From positions 45,414,859 to 45,478,858 of the forward strand of contig CM059575.1 in the NCBI GenBank assembly GCA_030386875.1: a DNA stretch of 64,000 bases, written 5' to 3'. How positions within the stretch are numbered: the stretch's first letter is position 1; every line of letters starts with the position of its first letter. The position numbers were made by a program, and so were the translations under genes. The DNA is from Morinoia aosen (Eukaryota; Arthropoda; Malacostraca; Amphipoda; Talitridae). Of this stretch, positions 55,026 through 64,000 are shown piece by piece. The notes under the pieces were generated by a model. The model ran no database searches, was not told the origin of the DNA, and saw nothing but the letters and a program-made list of their open reading frames with translations.

Positions 55026-56291
55026 AAAATACCCTGTACACAAAAATATTAAATTGAGGAGCAAGATGACAAAATTAACGCTGAAGAAGAAAATCATAGG
55101 TGATGAGAAACGGAACAGCAGTGAATAAAAAGAAAAGAGTTTTTGAGAAAAGAAAACAAAGCTTTTAAATTGTAATAAAAAGAAGCCCTACGAAACTCAA
55201 ACCTTGGGACGTAACATAACTCGTTCTTCAAGAATGGGGAGCAAAAACAAAGAGACAGTAGTTATTAGTCCCTGGAAAAATATTCTCCACACTTAAAAAT
55301 ACACTAAATTTGTATCACGTACATTTTTGGCGATAATGAATGAAATAAACTATTTTCCTCTCAAAACATTTGGTAGACCTCTCTATGCGCGTTTCGACAT
55401 TTTCCAGTTATAAATTCCAAAATCCACACAAAAGAAACAACATAAAACTAATTGCTTGAATCTAGGAAAGGACTTGAGTAATCACATACGACGAGTGACT
55501 AATTAATAATAAGCTGCAGCACTCCCAATGCATTAGCGCTATATTCAAACATCAGGACACTCTCCGTGCCAGTAAGTAAAGAACTATAAAATAAAAATAA
55601 CCTGAACACTTACAATTCACAAATGAATAAATTTAGTTTAATGGATTATAAAAATAAAGTTTAGAATGACCAGTTAGTCAAAATCACAATTTGAGTACCA
55701 ATTCTTTTAACTCTGCAATACTGCATGAAACAATATATATCATAGTTTTGCAGAGGTTTCCATAAGTTAGTTATAAACAACCTTTCCAAAAAAGTTGCAG
55801 TGTAGAGGGAGAATGAATAGAATAACAAATACATATAGCTCATACATAGTAATTCTTTTTGATGAAATTTTCACTTAACTGTGCACTGTAGTAGTAGTAG
55901 TAGTAGTACCATGAATTTGCTAGCGCTTCAGTAGGTCCTACTATATCGCGCCGAAGGTCTCGCGTCACAATTATCGGCCTATCGGTCACATCACCGGCCT
56001 ATCGGTCACATACATGTATAATTTAAGGAATTAATTGCAACTTAAAATAAGGTTCAAATAATGATCACCTTACTCTTTAAGGTAATATTACCGGTGCTGA
56101 AACCGCTTGGGCCATGGGCCCCTCGGCATTTACCTACTTATACTAATTTAGCTTCTGCCCTCAGATAATTTTCTCAAGAGAGCCCACAAACCCTTTCACT
56201 TGAAATTCCTTTTTTTTTGTATATTTAAGTAAGTAACTTTAGATCAAATCAATCATAAACTGCTGAAAGTACTTGAAAGATTATTATTATA
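55026..56291. other. Non-coding; diverged retroposon piece at 55055-55260
   Basis: A weak copy of the family (GAAGAAGAAA...GCAGTGAA) is present at 55055-55260. Confidence 0.4.
55888..55908. repeat. (GTA)7 microsatellite
   Basis: Seven perfect trinucleotide units. Confidence 0.95.
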
Positions 56292-56497
56292 TAAGGAAGT
56301 TTTAGCCTCCCTTAATTGCACGACAAAGATGTTCTAAGAGAGGAAGGAGGAAAACACCATTTAGTATGGAGTTGAGGGAACGCGGAATCTATGCACAAGG
56401 TGCACATAAACAGAAATCTAAGAAAGAAGTTCATGAAACAATAAAAAGTTGAAGAAGAAGGGTAGTAGGTGCTAAAAAACAGGGCAGCAGTGAACAT
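56292..56497 (+). repeat. 5' half of the retroposon, directly upstream of LINE ORF1
   Basis: Matches the family from AGCCTCCC to CAGCAGTGAAC, then diverges 24 bp before the ORF1 ATG at 56521. It may be the true 5' UTR of the LINE rather than a separate insertion. Confidence 0.65.
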
Positions 56498-56850
56498 TAC
56501 TTGAAAGATTGACCTACCCAATGGCCAATAAAGAAAAATCCCTGGAGGCCCTGGGTCTAGCAACACCAAGGGAAAAAAAAAGGAATGCATCATTATTCGC
56601 AACCCATTCTAAGAGAAAATGGAAAGATAAAATCTTCCAAAAAAGGTTATCCAAAAGTCAGGAGTTCAAAAGGTAATCCAAAAGTACTACCCTAACTCAA
56701 CCATCTCTATCAGAAATGCAAATGCACGAAAGTCTTGACAACAATGCAATATTAGCAGTTACAAATGAAACTGAAAAGCCCACTAATCCACAAAAACAAA
56801 CTTTGGATGAAAGCCTTGAACCTGCAGAAAAAGAAGCTCATGGGAAAAAG

Positions 56851-57226
56851 ATTAGATTATAAATTAGATTATAAGTTAGTTTAAGCCTCCCTAACCGCTT
56901 CAAAAATAGAGCGTATCGAAGAGAGGAAGGAGGAAGGCACCATTTAGTATGGAGATAAGAAAATGAGGAATCTATGCTGAAGGGGCATAGAAACAGTAAG
57001 ATGAGAAATAAGTTCATGAAATAAGATAAAAGTTGAAGAACAAGTGAGAGGTGATGAAAAGCAGGACAGTAGTGAACCGAAAAAAGGTGGTCCTTAAAAA
57101 AACAAAAAAAAAAAAACTTTCATTTCAACAAAAAGAAGGCCTACCTAACTCTCAGCTCGGGCCCTCACATTTTTCCCCTGTGAGCGCTAATTCCCATAGA
57201 GACAATAGTTGTATCCCCCTGAGGGG
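56851..57226 (+). mobile_element. 330-bp SINE-like retroposon, copy 2
   Basis: Flanked by TCATGGGAAAAAG (56838-56850) and TCATGGGAATAAG (57227-57239), 13 bp with one mismatch. The head motif ATTAGATTATAA is repeated. It interrupts LINE ORF1. Confidence 0.9.
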
Positions 57227-57719
57227 TCATGGGAATAAGAAAAGGAACTTAAGCAACAACTTGAAGTTTGGTACAACTGACTTATCCTTTGAGAGCAATC
57301 CATCTGCAGTGATACCTAGGGGTAGGTCTCTAAATACAACTATAGATACCATTACTAACAACCAAGAGCAATATACAAACAATCAAGCAACTTTCTCACA
57401 ACCAAGATCTGCTAAAATTGATATGAACCTGCCAGAAAACATAGATAAAATACCTGATTCTTCCAGTCATGTCATAATCTCTGCAACAGATGAACAGATC
57501 AAACTCACAAAACTGAGTCCATTCAGAGTGCAGAGCCTAATCAATCAAATTTGTGGCCCAGTGGAACAAGTGGAATACAAAAAAAAAAACAGGAAGCTTA
57601 ATAATAAAAGTAAAAACCTTTGAACAAACAAAAACATTACTTGAAGCCAAATCCTAGGATTAAATTTCTATTAATACTCAAATAGCCTGAGGAGCTCCTA
57701 CTAAATGTGACAAGATTTA

Positions 57720-58049
57720 GATTAGATTATTAGTTAGTTTAGGCCTCCCTATCCGCAACAAAGGCGATCCAAAGAGAGGAAAGAAGAAGGCACCATTTAG
57801 CATGGAGTTAAGGGACCGTGGAATCTATGCAGAAAGGGCACAGAAACAGTAAGATGAGAAAGAAGTTCATGAAACAAGATCAAAGTTGAAGAAGAAAGTA
57901 GGAGGTGCTGAAAAACAGGACAGCAGTGAACCGAAAAAAGATGGTCCGTAACCAAATAAAAACCAATTTCAACAAAAATAAAGCCCTTTACATAGTCCCC
58001 CTGGGAGCACTAATTTCCATAGATACAATAGTTGTATCCCCCTGAGGGG
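57720..58049 (+). mobile_element. 330-bp SINE-like retroposon, copy 3
   Basis: Exact 14-bp duplication TGTGACAAGATTTA at 57706-57719 and 58050-58063. This defines the element as 330 bp from GATTAGATTATTAG to CCCCTGAGGGG, with no A-tail. Confidence 0.95.
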
Positions 58050-58675
58050 TGTGACAAGATTTATGCACCTGAATTTCCTGGCGAGTCTCTGGATGAACAG
58101 CTGCTGCATCTTGCCCCTACAGGAATAGTAGGTATCAGGAAAATGTAAATGGACCCAAAGCGAGCTGACTCTCTTATGTTCGTTTTGACTTTCTAGGAAC
58201 ATAATGCCCTAAGGAGATTAAGGCAGGATATTTCAATTACAAAGTCCATCCTTTCTATCCAAACCCAATCCATTGCACAAAATGTTCGAAATGGGGCATA
58301 CCGTTTCCATCTGCCGAAGCAAAAAAATTTGCAGAAACTGTTCATTAGCAGAACATGATGAAGCAAGCTGAAAATCAGACAAATACCATTGCCCTAACTG
58401 CAAAGGGAATCATTCTGCTAACTCCAAAAACTGTCCAACACATGTCCAAGAACACAAAAATTGCAAAATCAAGGCCAGCAAAAATATTTCTTTTGATGAA
58501 TCACGTGCCATCTACTCTCAACAACAAAAAACCAACTATAGATGAACACGGAACAATATATTGCCCTCGCATCACAGCACATATTCCCGGCTCTGACTCA
58601 GCCACAAGAGCAAAATTTCTCTCGGAATACATATGCAGCTGCAACCCGATCTTATAGTACACACCCCCTTGACAA

Positions 58676-58705
58676 CAGAACCACCTCTCAGAAGAGGTGG
58701 TTCTG
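58676..58705. other. Perfect 13-bp stem-loop followed by T run
   Basis: 58676-58688 pairs perfectly with 58693-58705 around CAGA; six T follow shortly after. It resembles a bacterial terminator but lies in a eukaryotic LINE relic, so that function is unlikely. Confidence 0.9.
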
Positions 58706-59129
58706 CTTTTTTGCTAACAAAAAACATAAGCAGATGATAACCAGCCAAAGCTGCAGGAATCAATTTAGAAGAAGAATCAAACTAGAAGAAGCCAACACGC
58801 TTCCCTGGGCTCAAATACATTGCCTGAGACTGATGTAGCCTCTGGTTATCCTCCAGATCACAGGAACATGCTAGAAAGACAATCTCAATTAAGAGATGCA
58901 AACAACTCAAATGCAACACCACATCTGCCGAAAATCTCCCAGGAGAAACAAATGGTGGGCTGCTTTAAAAATCTAACCATCCAACTTCTCCCTGCTATTA
59001 TCAAAATCTTACTAGCAAACACTATAACTGAAAAATAGACAGCCTAAAAGAAATAGAAAATATATTAGAAGCTGGTGAACTAATTTCCGAGTTACTCACA
59101 AAATTAAATGTTACCTCTCTCATCATTCA

Positions 59130-59512
59130 AGCATGAACTTACAATCCTACAATGGAATCTAAAAAGATACTTTGCAAAACTACCTTACCTTCACTTGCTT
59201 ATTGATCAACATCAGCCAGGAATTATATGTATTCAAGAATCATTGTTACAACAGCACCATAACATATAATTGAAGAATAACTTCAGCCCTTTCCGATATG
59301 AAAGAAGGGAAGGTAGAGGAGGTGGGGGTGATCACTTTCATTCACGCCAGCATGCTAAACATAACAACACAATTGACTACTCCATTAGAACTTGTGCTCT
59401 GCAAAATATTTATCAACAAAAAGCCTATCAATAAAATAAATATGTATTTGCCACCCCATTTGGATAGTAATGGTTTAATGCAGAAGTTGCAGGACATCAG
59501 TTATCAGATTAC
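59130..59512 (+). pseudogene. LINE endonuclease (APE-type) fragment
   Basis: The translation has TILQWNLKRYF with the catalytic Asn and, after a gap, GIICIQES with the catalytic Glu (about 59218-59240). A shift then gives FRYERREGRGGGGVITFIHAS and KINMYLPP. This matches the N-terminal APE endonuclease of Jockey/I-group LINEs. Coding similarity stops near 59512 and no RT follows, so the element is truncated or disrupted. Confidence 0.7.
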
Positions 59513-59600
59513 AGGATAACTGATTACTGCAGCACTTTGCATGCTGCAGAATGCCTCAGATGCAATTCTTGTTTGGCCCTTCAAATCTTGGTTGGGGGCT

Positions 59601-59732
59601 TCAAATCTCTTCCACTTCCAAAAAAGGAAAACTTCCTCCGATCTCGGTGGCTCCGTTGAACACCACTGCAGCCTTTTGTTCCTCTTCAGACACCTCAATG
59701 ATAAGTGGAATTACTTCACTTTCTTCCGGCAC
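59601..59732 (-). CDS. Candidate 3'-terminal exon of a host gene
   Basis: On the minus strand, a strong splice acceptor (CTTGTCTTTCAG, ending at 59733) precedes 43 sense codons and a TGA at 59601-59603. The product begins VPEESEVIPLIIEVSEEEQK and ends FPFLEVEEI. It is acidic and protein-like, with no transposon motif. It starts in phase 0, which fits the phase-0 donor of the exon at 60861-61006. The acceptor, open frame and phase match are seen in sequence; membership in one gene is inferred. I do not recognise the protein. Confidence 0.5.
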   Translation of the reverse strand: MPEESEVIPLIIEVSEEEQKAAVVFNGATEIGGSFPFLEVEEI

Positions 59733-59969
59733 CTGAAAGACAAGATCAAATGTGAACTCAAGTTGACAATTTTTTTAATGAAGTCTTTTGCTTCATAAGC
59801 AAGCATTTCAGTTGCAGTTAAGAGTACAGATTTAAATCTGTTAGAGAAAATGGAGCTAATATGATAAATTGAGACGCAGGTGAGAGCAATTAGAAAAAGG
59901 GGTCAGTTGTGAAGAACTACGCTGAACAGGAAGTACCTTTGAAAAGTATACGAAGAAATGGAGATGATA

Positions 59970-60310
59970 TTCTTAGTTAATTTGAGCCTCCCTATCCATA
60001 AAAAAGGCGACCCAAAGAGAGGAAGGAGGAAGGCACCATTTAGTATGGAGTCAAGGGAACGCAAAATTTTTGCAGAAAAGGCATTAAAACAGTAACATAA
60101 GAAATAAGTTCATAAAACAAGATCAAAGTTGAAGGAAGTAGTAGTTGCTGAAAAACAGGACAGCAGTTAACCGAAAAAAGATGGCTCGTAACACCATAAA
60201 AGCTTTTTATTTCAACAAAAAAGGCCTACCTAACTCTCAGTTTGTGCCCTCACATTGCCCCCTGGGAGCGCTAATTTGCATAGATACAATAGTTGTCTCC
60301 CTCTGATGGG
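59970..60310 (+). mobile_element. 330-bp SINE-like retroposon, copy 4
   Basis: Exact 14-bp duplication AAATGGAGATGATA at 59956-59969 and 60311-60324. Lies in the putative intron of the minus-strand gene. Confidence 0.9.
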
Positions 60311-60400
60311 AAATGGAGATGATAAACTGTAGCATAATATTAAATTTAAAACTATAAGGGTCTCAATTGAGAAAGAGAAGAAAAGAGACAAAAAGCTAGG

Positions 60401-60500
60401 ATTAGATTATATGTTAGTTCAAGCCTCCTTAACCGCTAAAAAAAGCAAGTTTAGAGGAGAGGCAGGAGAAAGGCACCATTTAGTGAGTAAATAAAAGAAC
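60401..60500 (+). mobile_element. 330-bp SINE-like retroposon, 5' fragment (copy 5)
   Basis: Head from GATTAGATTATATGTTAG to CACCATTTAGTGAG; the rest is missing. Confidence 0.75.
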
Positions 60501-60860
60501 GCAATGTGGGATATCATGGAGGAAATAAGATTTAAGGGGGAAAAAAAAACTATTGATAGTAATAGGCAAAGAAGTGTGAAATACATGGCTTAAAACAAAA
60601 TCTAAGTTTATGCACTCTATTTCCCACAATTCCTCTCTAACATTGAATGTTGTCTAATATATTTAGATTTTTGAGAGACATTAAATAATAATCCTAGCCC
60701 ACATTTTTGAAAACTTTCAAAGAATAAGTATAAAAAATGAAAAAATCTATTTAATAAGACTCCTAATAATTGAGTCGAGAAAATCTGTCTATAATCTGGA
60801 CATCATAAATTTTATTCTGACATGCATGTATTCCTTAGCGGGTTACCAGACTCATCTCAC

Positions 60861-61006
60861 CTCTGCTAAACAGCCCAAGGTCTCTCTTAATTGCTCGTCA
60901 GGAGCTGTCTCGCAATTGGAAGCAGGAGGAGCTCGAATGAGAGAAGAGCCAGAGAAGAGCAGTGAGTGATCAGCAGCTTGATTGGATGGCATGTCAATCC
61001 CATGTC
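60861..61006 (-). CDS. Candidate internal exon of a host gene
   Basis: Minus-strand 146-bp open segment bounded by an acceptor (TTTTTTATTTTTCAG, ending at 61007) and a donor (GAG then GTGAGA, 60860-60855). It contributes 2 nt of a split codon plus 48 codons (HGIDMPSNQAADHSLLFSGS onward, ending ETLGCLAE) and ends in phase 0. This is compatible with splicing to 59732. The intron between (about 1.13 kb) contains two retroposon copies in opposite orientation. No upstream exon could be assigned with confidence. The protein family is not recognised; this is the best cellular coding candidate in the window. Confidence 0.5.
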
Positions 61007-61172
61007 CTGAAAAATAAAAAAATTCATATGAAAGAAACAGTATGTAGCAACACTTTATGTAAAAATTAAGTCTCTCTCTGTAATGAAATCTTGAATGAAC
61101 ATATAAAAACAAAAATATTGACCCTAAATGATAACATTTAATTTTAACGAGTTTTTAAATATACTAAAAAGA

Positions 61173-61510
61173 TGAGATTAGATTATTAGTTAGTTTAAGC
61201 CTCCCTATCCTCAACAAATGAGATCCAAAGAGAGGAAGGAAGAAGGCACCATTTAGTATGGAGTTAAGGTTACGTGGAATCTATGCAGAAAGGGCACAGA
61301 AACAGTAAGATGAGAAAGAAGTTCATGAAACAAGATCAAAGTTGAAGAAGAAAGTAGTAGGTGCTGAAAAAAAACAGGACAGCAGTGAACAAAAAAAAGT
61401 GTTATTTTAACAAAAAGAAAGCCTACATAACCTTTAGCTCGGGCCCTCACATTGTTTCCCTGGGAGCGCTAATTCCCACAGATACAATAGTTGTATCCCC
61501 ATGAGGGAAA
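61173..61510 (+). mobile_element. 330-bp SINE-like retroposon, copy 6
   Basis: Flanked by ATACTAAAAAGA at 61161-61172 and 61511-61522. Confidence 0.9.
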
Positions 61511-62799
61511 ATACTAAAAAGAACTCAATACAATCTAACAAAGCTAATGAAGAATTTAAATTCAAATTTTGAAAAATAATTACCTTGGAAGAGAAAAACT
61601 AGACCAATAAGAACTTAGAAGAATTTTTAAATACTCTTGATAACAAAAGTTCAATGGATTTAATCTTTAGCTTATGAACATAACATACCTTGTAATGGAT
61701 TAATGTATTAGATATTTTTATACAACACTTAGAGATGTTGCAATTCTCTATGAAGAAAAAGTTCATCAGAATCAATTAGATAACTAAACACTTAAAACAC
61801 TTACAGTAAAAATGGGCTCTTAAAATGAAGGCCCAGTAAGTCACTGACAGATTGAAATTTAATAAAGGAATTTTGTTGTCAACTCTTTGTACTGAATTTA
61901 TTATGAAGATCAACTAGCTTTTATGAAGAACCAACTTGCAAAAATAAATGTTTCATTATGTTTATATCCACTAATATGGATGAGTCAAATTTGAATTATG
62001 AAAATATAGATACCAAGAATATGTATGGATGAATCTTGAACAATGGCTGCAGCTGCACCATTTGCAGTGAAAACACAGCTTAATGGAGTACTCTATAAAG
62101 TCATTAAGTGTGCAGAACTCATATTTGGCATGAAATTAAAAGGTGCTACCTGTGGATAATAACTGGATATGTATGCACAATATTGCCTTAATTCTAATAT
62201 CATAACTAACAAGAGTCACCCATGATGAGCTATCATTATGGGGGTACTTATGGATATAGATTCTCAAAAACAATACTACCCAATACATGAAAAGAAAAAT
62301 ATGTATAACAGGATGTCTACTGATATATTTCATTTCCAAATTTCAATAGTTTTCTACTATTTTTTTCAACATCCAAGAATTATTACCTATTTTATACATA
62401 ATGAATGTCGTTAACATGTAAGCAATTGGCTTATAAAGAGCAGTTTCAGTCATTAATACACTCAATAACACAGGTTCAAAAAAAGGTTGAAGTTTGTTAA
62501 TACTTAATACTAAAAGCAGCAACCAATGCATTATTGCCAAAAAGTTACCTAAATTCCTAACATAACCAGTCCAAAATGTACTCTTAACAAATGTTCAGCA
62601 AAGACCTTGTCTTAACATCTTCCAACTATAAGAGCAACAGTTCATCACATGAACAAATCAACAGACTAGAAACTAGTAGACACCGGTGGATTGTCAGATC
62701 CACTGACAGACATATTTCCAATAAACTGCAACAAATTCCTGATTATTTGAGAAAGAAATGGGTAAAAGTTAATAAACACTTTAAACATAGGTACATAAC
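61511..62799. other. AT-rich, no gene recognised
   Basis: A minus-strand donor-like GTAATTAT near 61583 lies upstream of the internal exon, but no convincing exon is attached to it. Confidence 0.35.
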
Positions 62800-63640
62800 T
62801 GTCAATTTTTATGGAATTATCCCACTTCATAATGAAATTGTCCCACTTATCATACAACCTAGATATTTGTATTCTTCTGTTCTACCTATTCTGATTTCCC
62901 CAATATTCCAGAGTCTGTCGCTATCAGTCTCATCTCTGTTTATAACCATAACCCTAACTTTATCAGCACCAAAGTTTATCTTAAAATCTGTTCTATATCC
63001 ATTCACAATGTTAAGCCTCCTTTGTAGTTCATGCCCATGTTCACTAACCACAATATCATTAGCATACAACAAACAGCTCAGTCTCTCCTTACCAACTTTC
63101 AATTCTAAGCTCCTCATTTTGAGTCAAACTGCCAATTCTTCGGTGTACAATCCAAACAACAGGGGAGACAGAGTACAGCCCTGCCTAACTCCTCGAACAC
63201 TCCTCACTTGCCTGTTTCCAAATTTCCTAATCTGTAGATAGCACTTGTGTTCTCCTACAGACTTTGTACAATATTTACTATCTTTTGGCTAAACACAACT
63301 TTTCTCAAAATTTCATAGAGCCTACCACAATCCACTATGTCATACACTTTCTCAATATCCAGGAATGCTAAATATATATTCTTATCATCCTTACTCATTT
63401 GCTCAATTATTTCACTTACTACAAACAGATTAGCTTTTCCACGGCTATCTTGCGTAGCACCATTCTGTTTTGGAGTCCTGGGAGAAGTCCCACGACTCCG
63501 AATTCCTCAACTAAATGTTTCATTCTCTCATTCAAAATACCACAAAAATCTTACATACAGTGTCAGCCAGTGCAATTGGTCTGTAAATTTTAAGTAAAGT
63601 AGGCCTACTGTCAGCAGGTTATTTTCAAGAAAAGAAATTT
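62800..63640 (-). pseudogene. LINE reverse-transcriptase relic
   Basis: Reading down from 63640: YRPIALADTVCKIF with GILNERMKHLVEE, then a degenerate motif near AFLDIEKVYDIVDCGRLYE, then YENT-A-YRLGN and GVRQGCTLSPLLFGLYTEEL. A TGA follows at about 63118, then LSCLLYANDIVV, where the catalytic YADD reads YAND. The end is MVINRDETDSDRLW and EYKYLGCMIS. Several frameshifts and stops and the Asp-to-Asn change in the active site make it dead. The LINE type differs from those at 5.4 and 14 kb (QGCTLSPLLF form). Confidence 0.85.
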
Positions 63641-64000
63641 TGGTCAATATGTATTTTAGGTGCCTCACGGAAATTAATAATTCCGTTCCAAGCAATCACT
63701 AAAGAAACACATTTATAAACATTTTTAATATAACCTTTCTTTTGTTTTCAACTAAAACATCCTAGAAGTGGGCTCAGGTCCGGGGGGTTAGCGAATAATA
63801 AATTACGCAATATATTGCAGAAACAACTTTTCTCCTGCCTGCCGCGCTCGTTGCGTTGTTGGAACGCACGCTCCTTTGGCACAACAAAGACAGTTCATGA
63901 GCGACACTCCTATAACTTCAAAGTCGAATAACTCTTAAAAAACGCATCAGCAAGCAGAATGACATTCATGTAAAACGTTTTTAAATGTGTTCCTTTAGTG
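63641..64000. other. Non-coding to window end
   Basis: Nothing recognised. Confidence 0.35.

Larger units (their letters stand above)
56521..58700 (+). pseudogene. LINE ORF1 (gag-like, CCHC), interrupted by two retroposons
   Basis: The nucleic-acid-binding ORF1 protein packages LINE RNA. It starts MANKEKSLEALGLATPREKK at 56521. A TAA follows at 56674-56676 and the frame continues to 56850, where a retroposon copy (56851-57226) intervenes. It resumes at about 57231 through KLSPFRVQSLINQICGPVEQ, an RRM-like segment typical of Jockey/I-group ORF1, to about 57705, where a second copy (57720-58049) sits. After 58064 several shifts occur. The zinc knuckles CTKC (58275-58286) with a downstream Cys/His, CRNC...H and CPNCKGNH are still legible to about 58450. 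It is dead. The endonuclease of the same LINE probably follows at 59130. Confidence 0.8.

Noticed and set aside
58676-58720. Rho-independent terminator
   Set aside because: Structure fits, but the sequence is a eukaryotic LINE relic.
49438-61510. Helitron interpretation of the 330-bp repeat (3' hairpin near CTGA)
   Set aside because: Clear 12-15 bp target duplications contradict Helitron insertion, which makes none.
61583-61620. Tiny upstream exon with donor GTAATTAT feeding the 60861-61006 exon
   Set aside because: Phase can be made to fit, but the acceptor is weak and the exon would be only about 30 nt; not reported as a feature.
61765-61806. Minus-strand segment ending in a GTAAGTG donor
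   Set aside because: Joining it to the next candidate exon would create a TGA at the junction.
62591-63241. 216-codon plus-strand frame
   Set aside because: Antisense to a recognisable LINE reverse transcriptase on the minus strand.

Overview
This is eukaryotic, almost certainly arthropod, genomic DNA dominated by transposable elements. The evidence is a dense mix of non-LTR, Penelope-like, LTR and DNA transposons, long AT-rich non-coding stretches, GT-AG bounded exon candidates and a degenerate (CCTAA)n tract, which is the arthropod telomere-type 5-mer. Nothing looks prokaryotic: there are no operons or ribosome binding sites. Species cannot be named from the sequence alone.

Layout. 0.4-13.2 kb is a deeply nested cluster. 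Terminal pieces of a Tc1/IS630-like DNA transposon family (ends CACCTTTTCTCG, TA-flanked, with about 20-bp periodic subterminal repeats) surround a large palindromic element and a DDE transposase gene, itself split by a 519-bp MITE. An LTR retroelement (593-8699, AATT target duplication, no gag or pol left) sits inside this DNA transposon, and a 5'-truncated APE-type LINE (5374-8605) sits inside its 3' LTR. 13.7-22.5 kb is an old LINE reverse-transcriptase relic into which two nearly identical, head-to-head Penelope-like elements inserted (16278-22417, 15-bp target duplication). Both Penelope ORFs (838 codons, RT plus GIY-YIG) are open.

22.5-33.6 kb is mostly relic DNA: a dead mariner-type transposase, MITEs, an unidentified decayed protein gene with a C-terminal membrane segment (27214-28082), a tRNA-derived SINE and a second dead transposase. 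33.6-39.6 kb is rich in tandem and inverted repeats: a 26-bp minisatellite split by a probable solo LTR, a 0.7-kb tandem repeat, a 185-bp tandem repeat with built-in hairpins, and a long foldback. 42.7-54.2 kb holds a decayed hAT element and a PIF/Harbinger composite of about 9.7 kb, with more elements nested inside.

54.7-61.5 kb carries many copies of one roughly 330-bp retroposon with 12-15 bp target duplications and a double-hairpin 3' end. Two copies interrupt a dead LINE ORF1. On the minus strand, two phase-compatible exon candidates (60861-61006 and 59601-59732) look like the 3' end of a host gene; they are the only likely cellular coding sequence in the window. Another LINE RT relic lies at 62800-63640. 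The only apparently intact long genes are the two Penelope polymerases. Most other coding stretches are broken, and the nesting and target duplications allow the order of insertions to be read directly.
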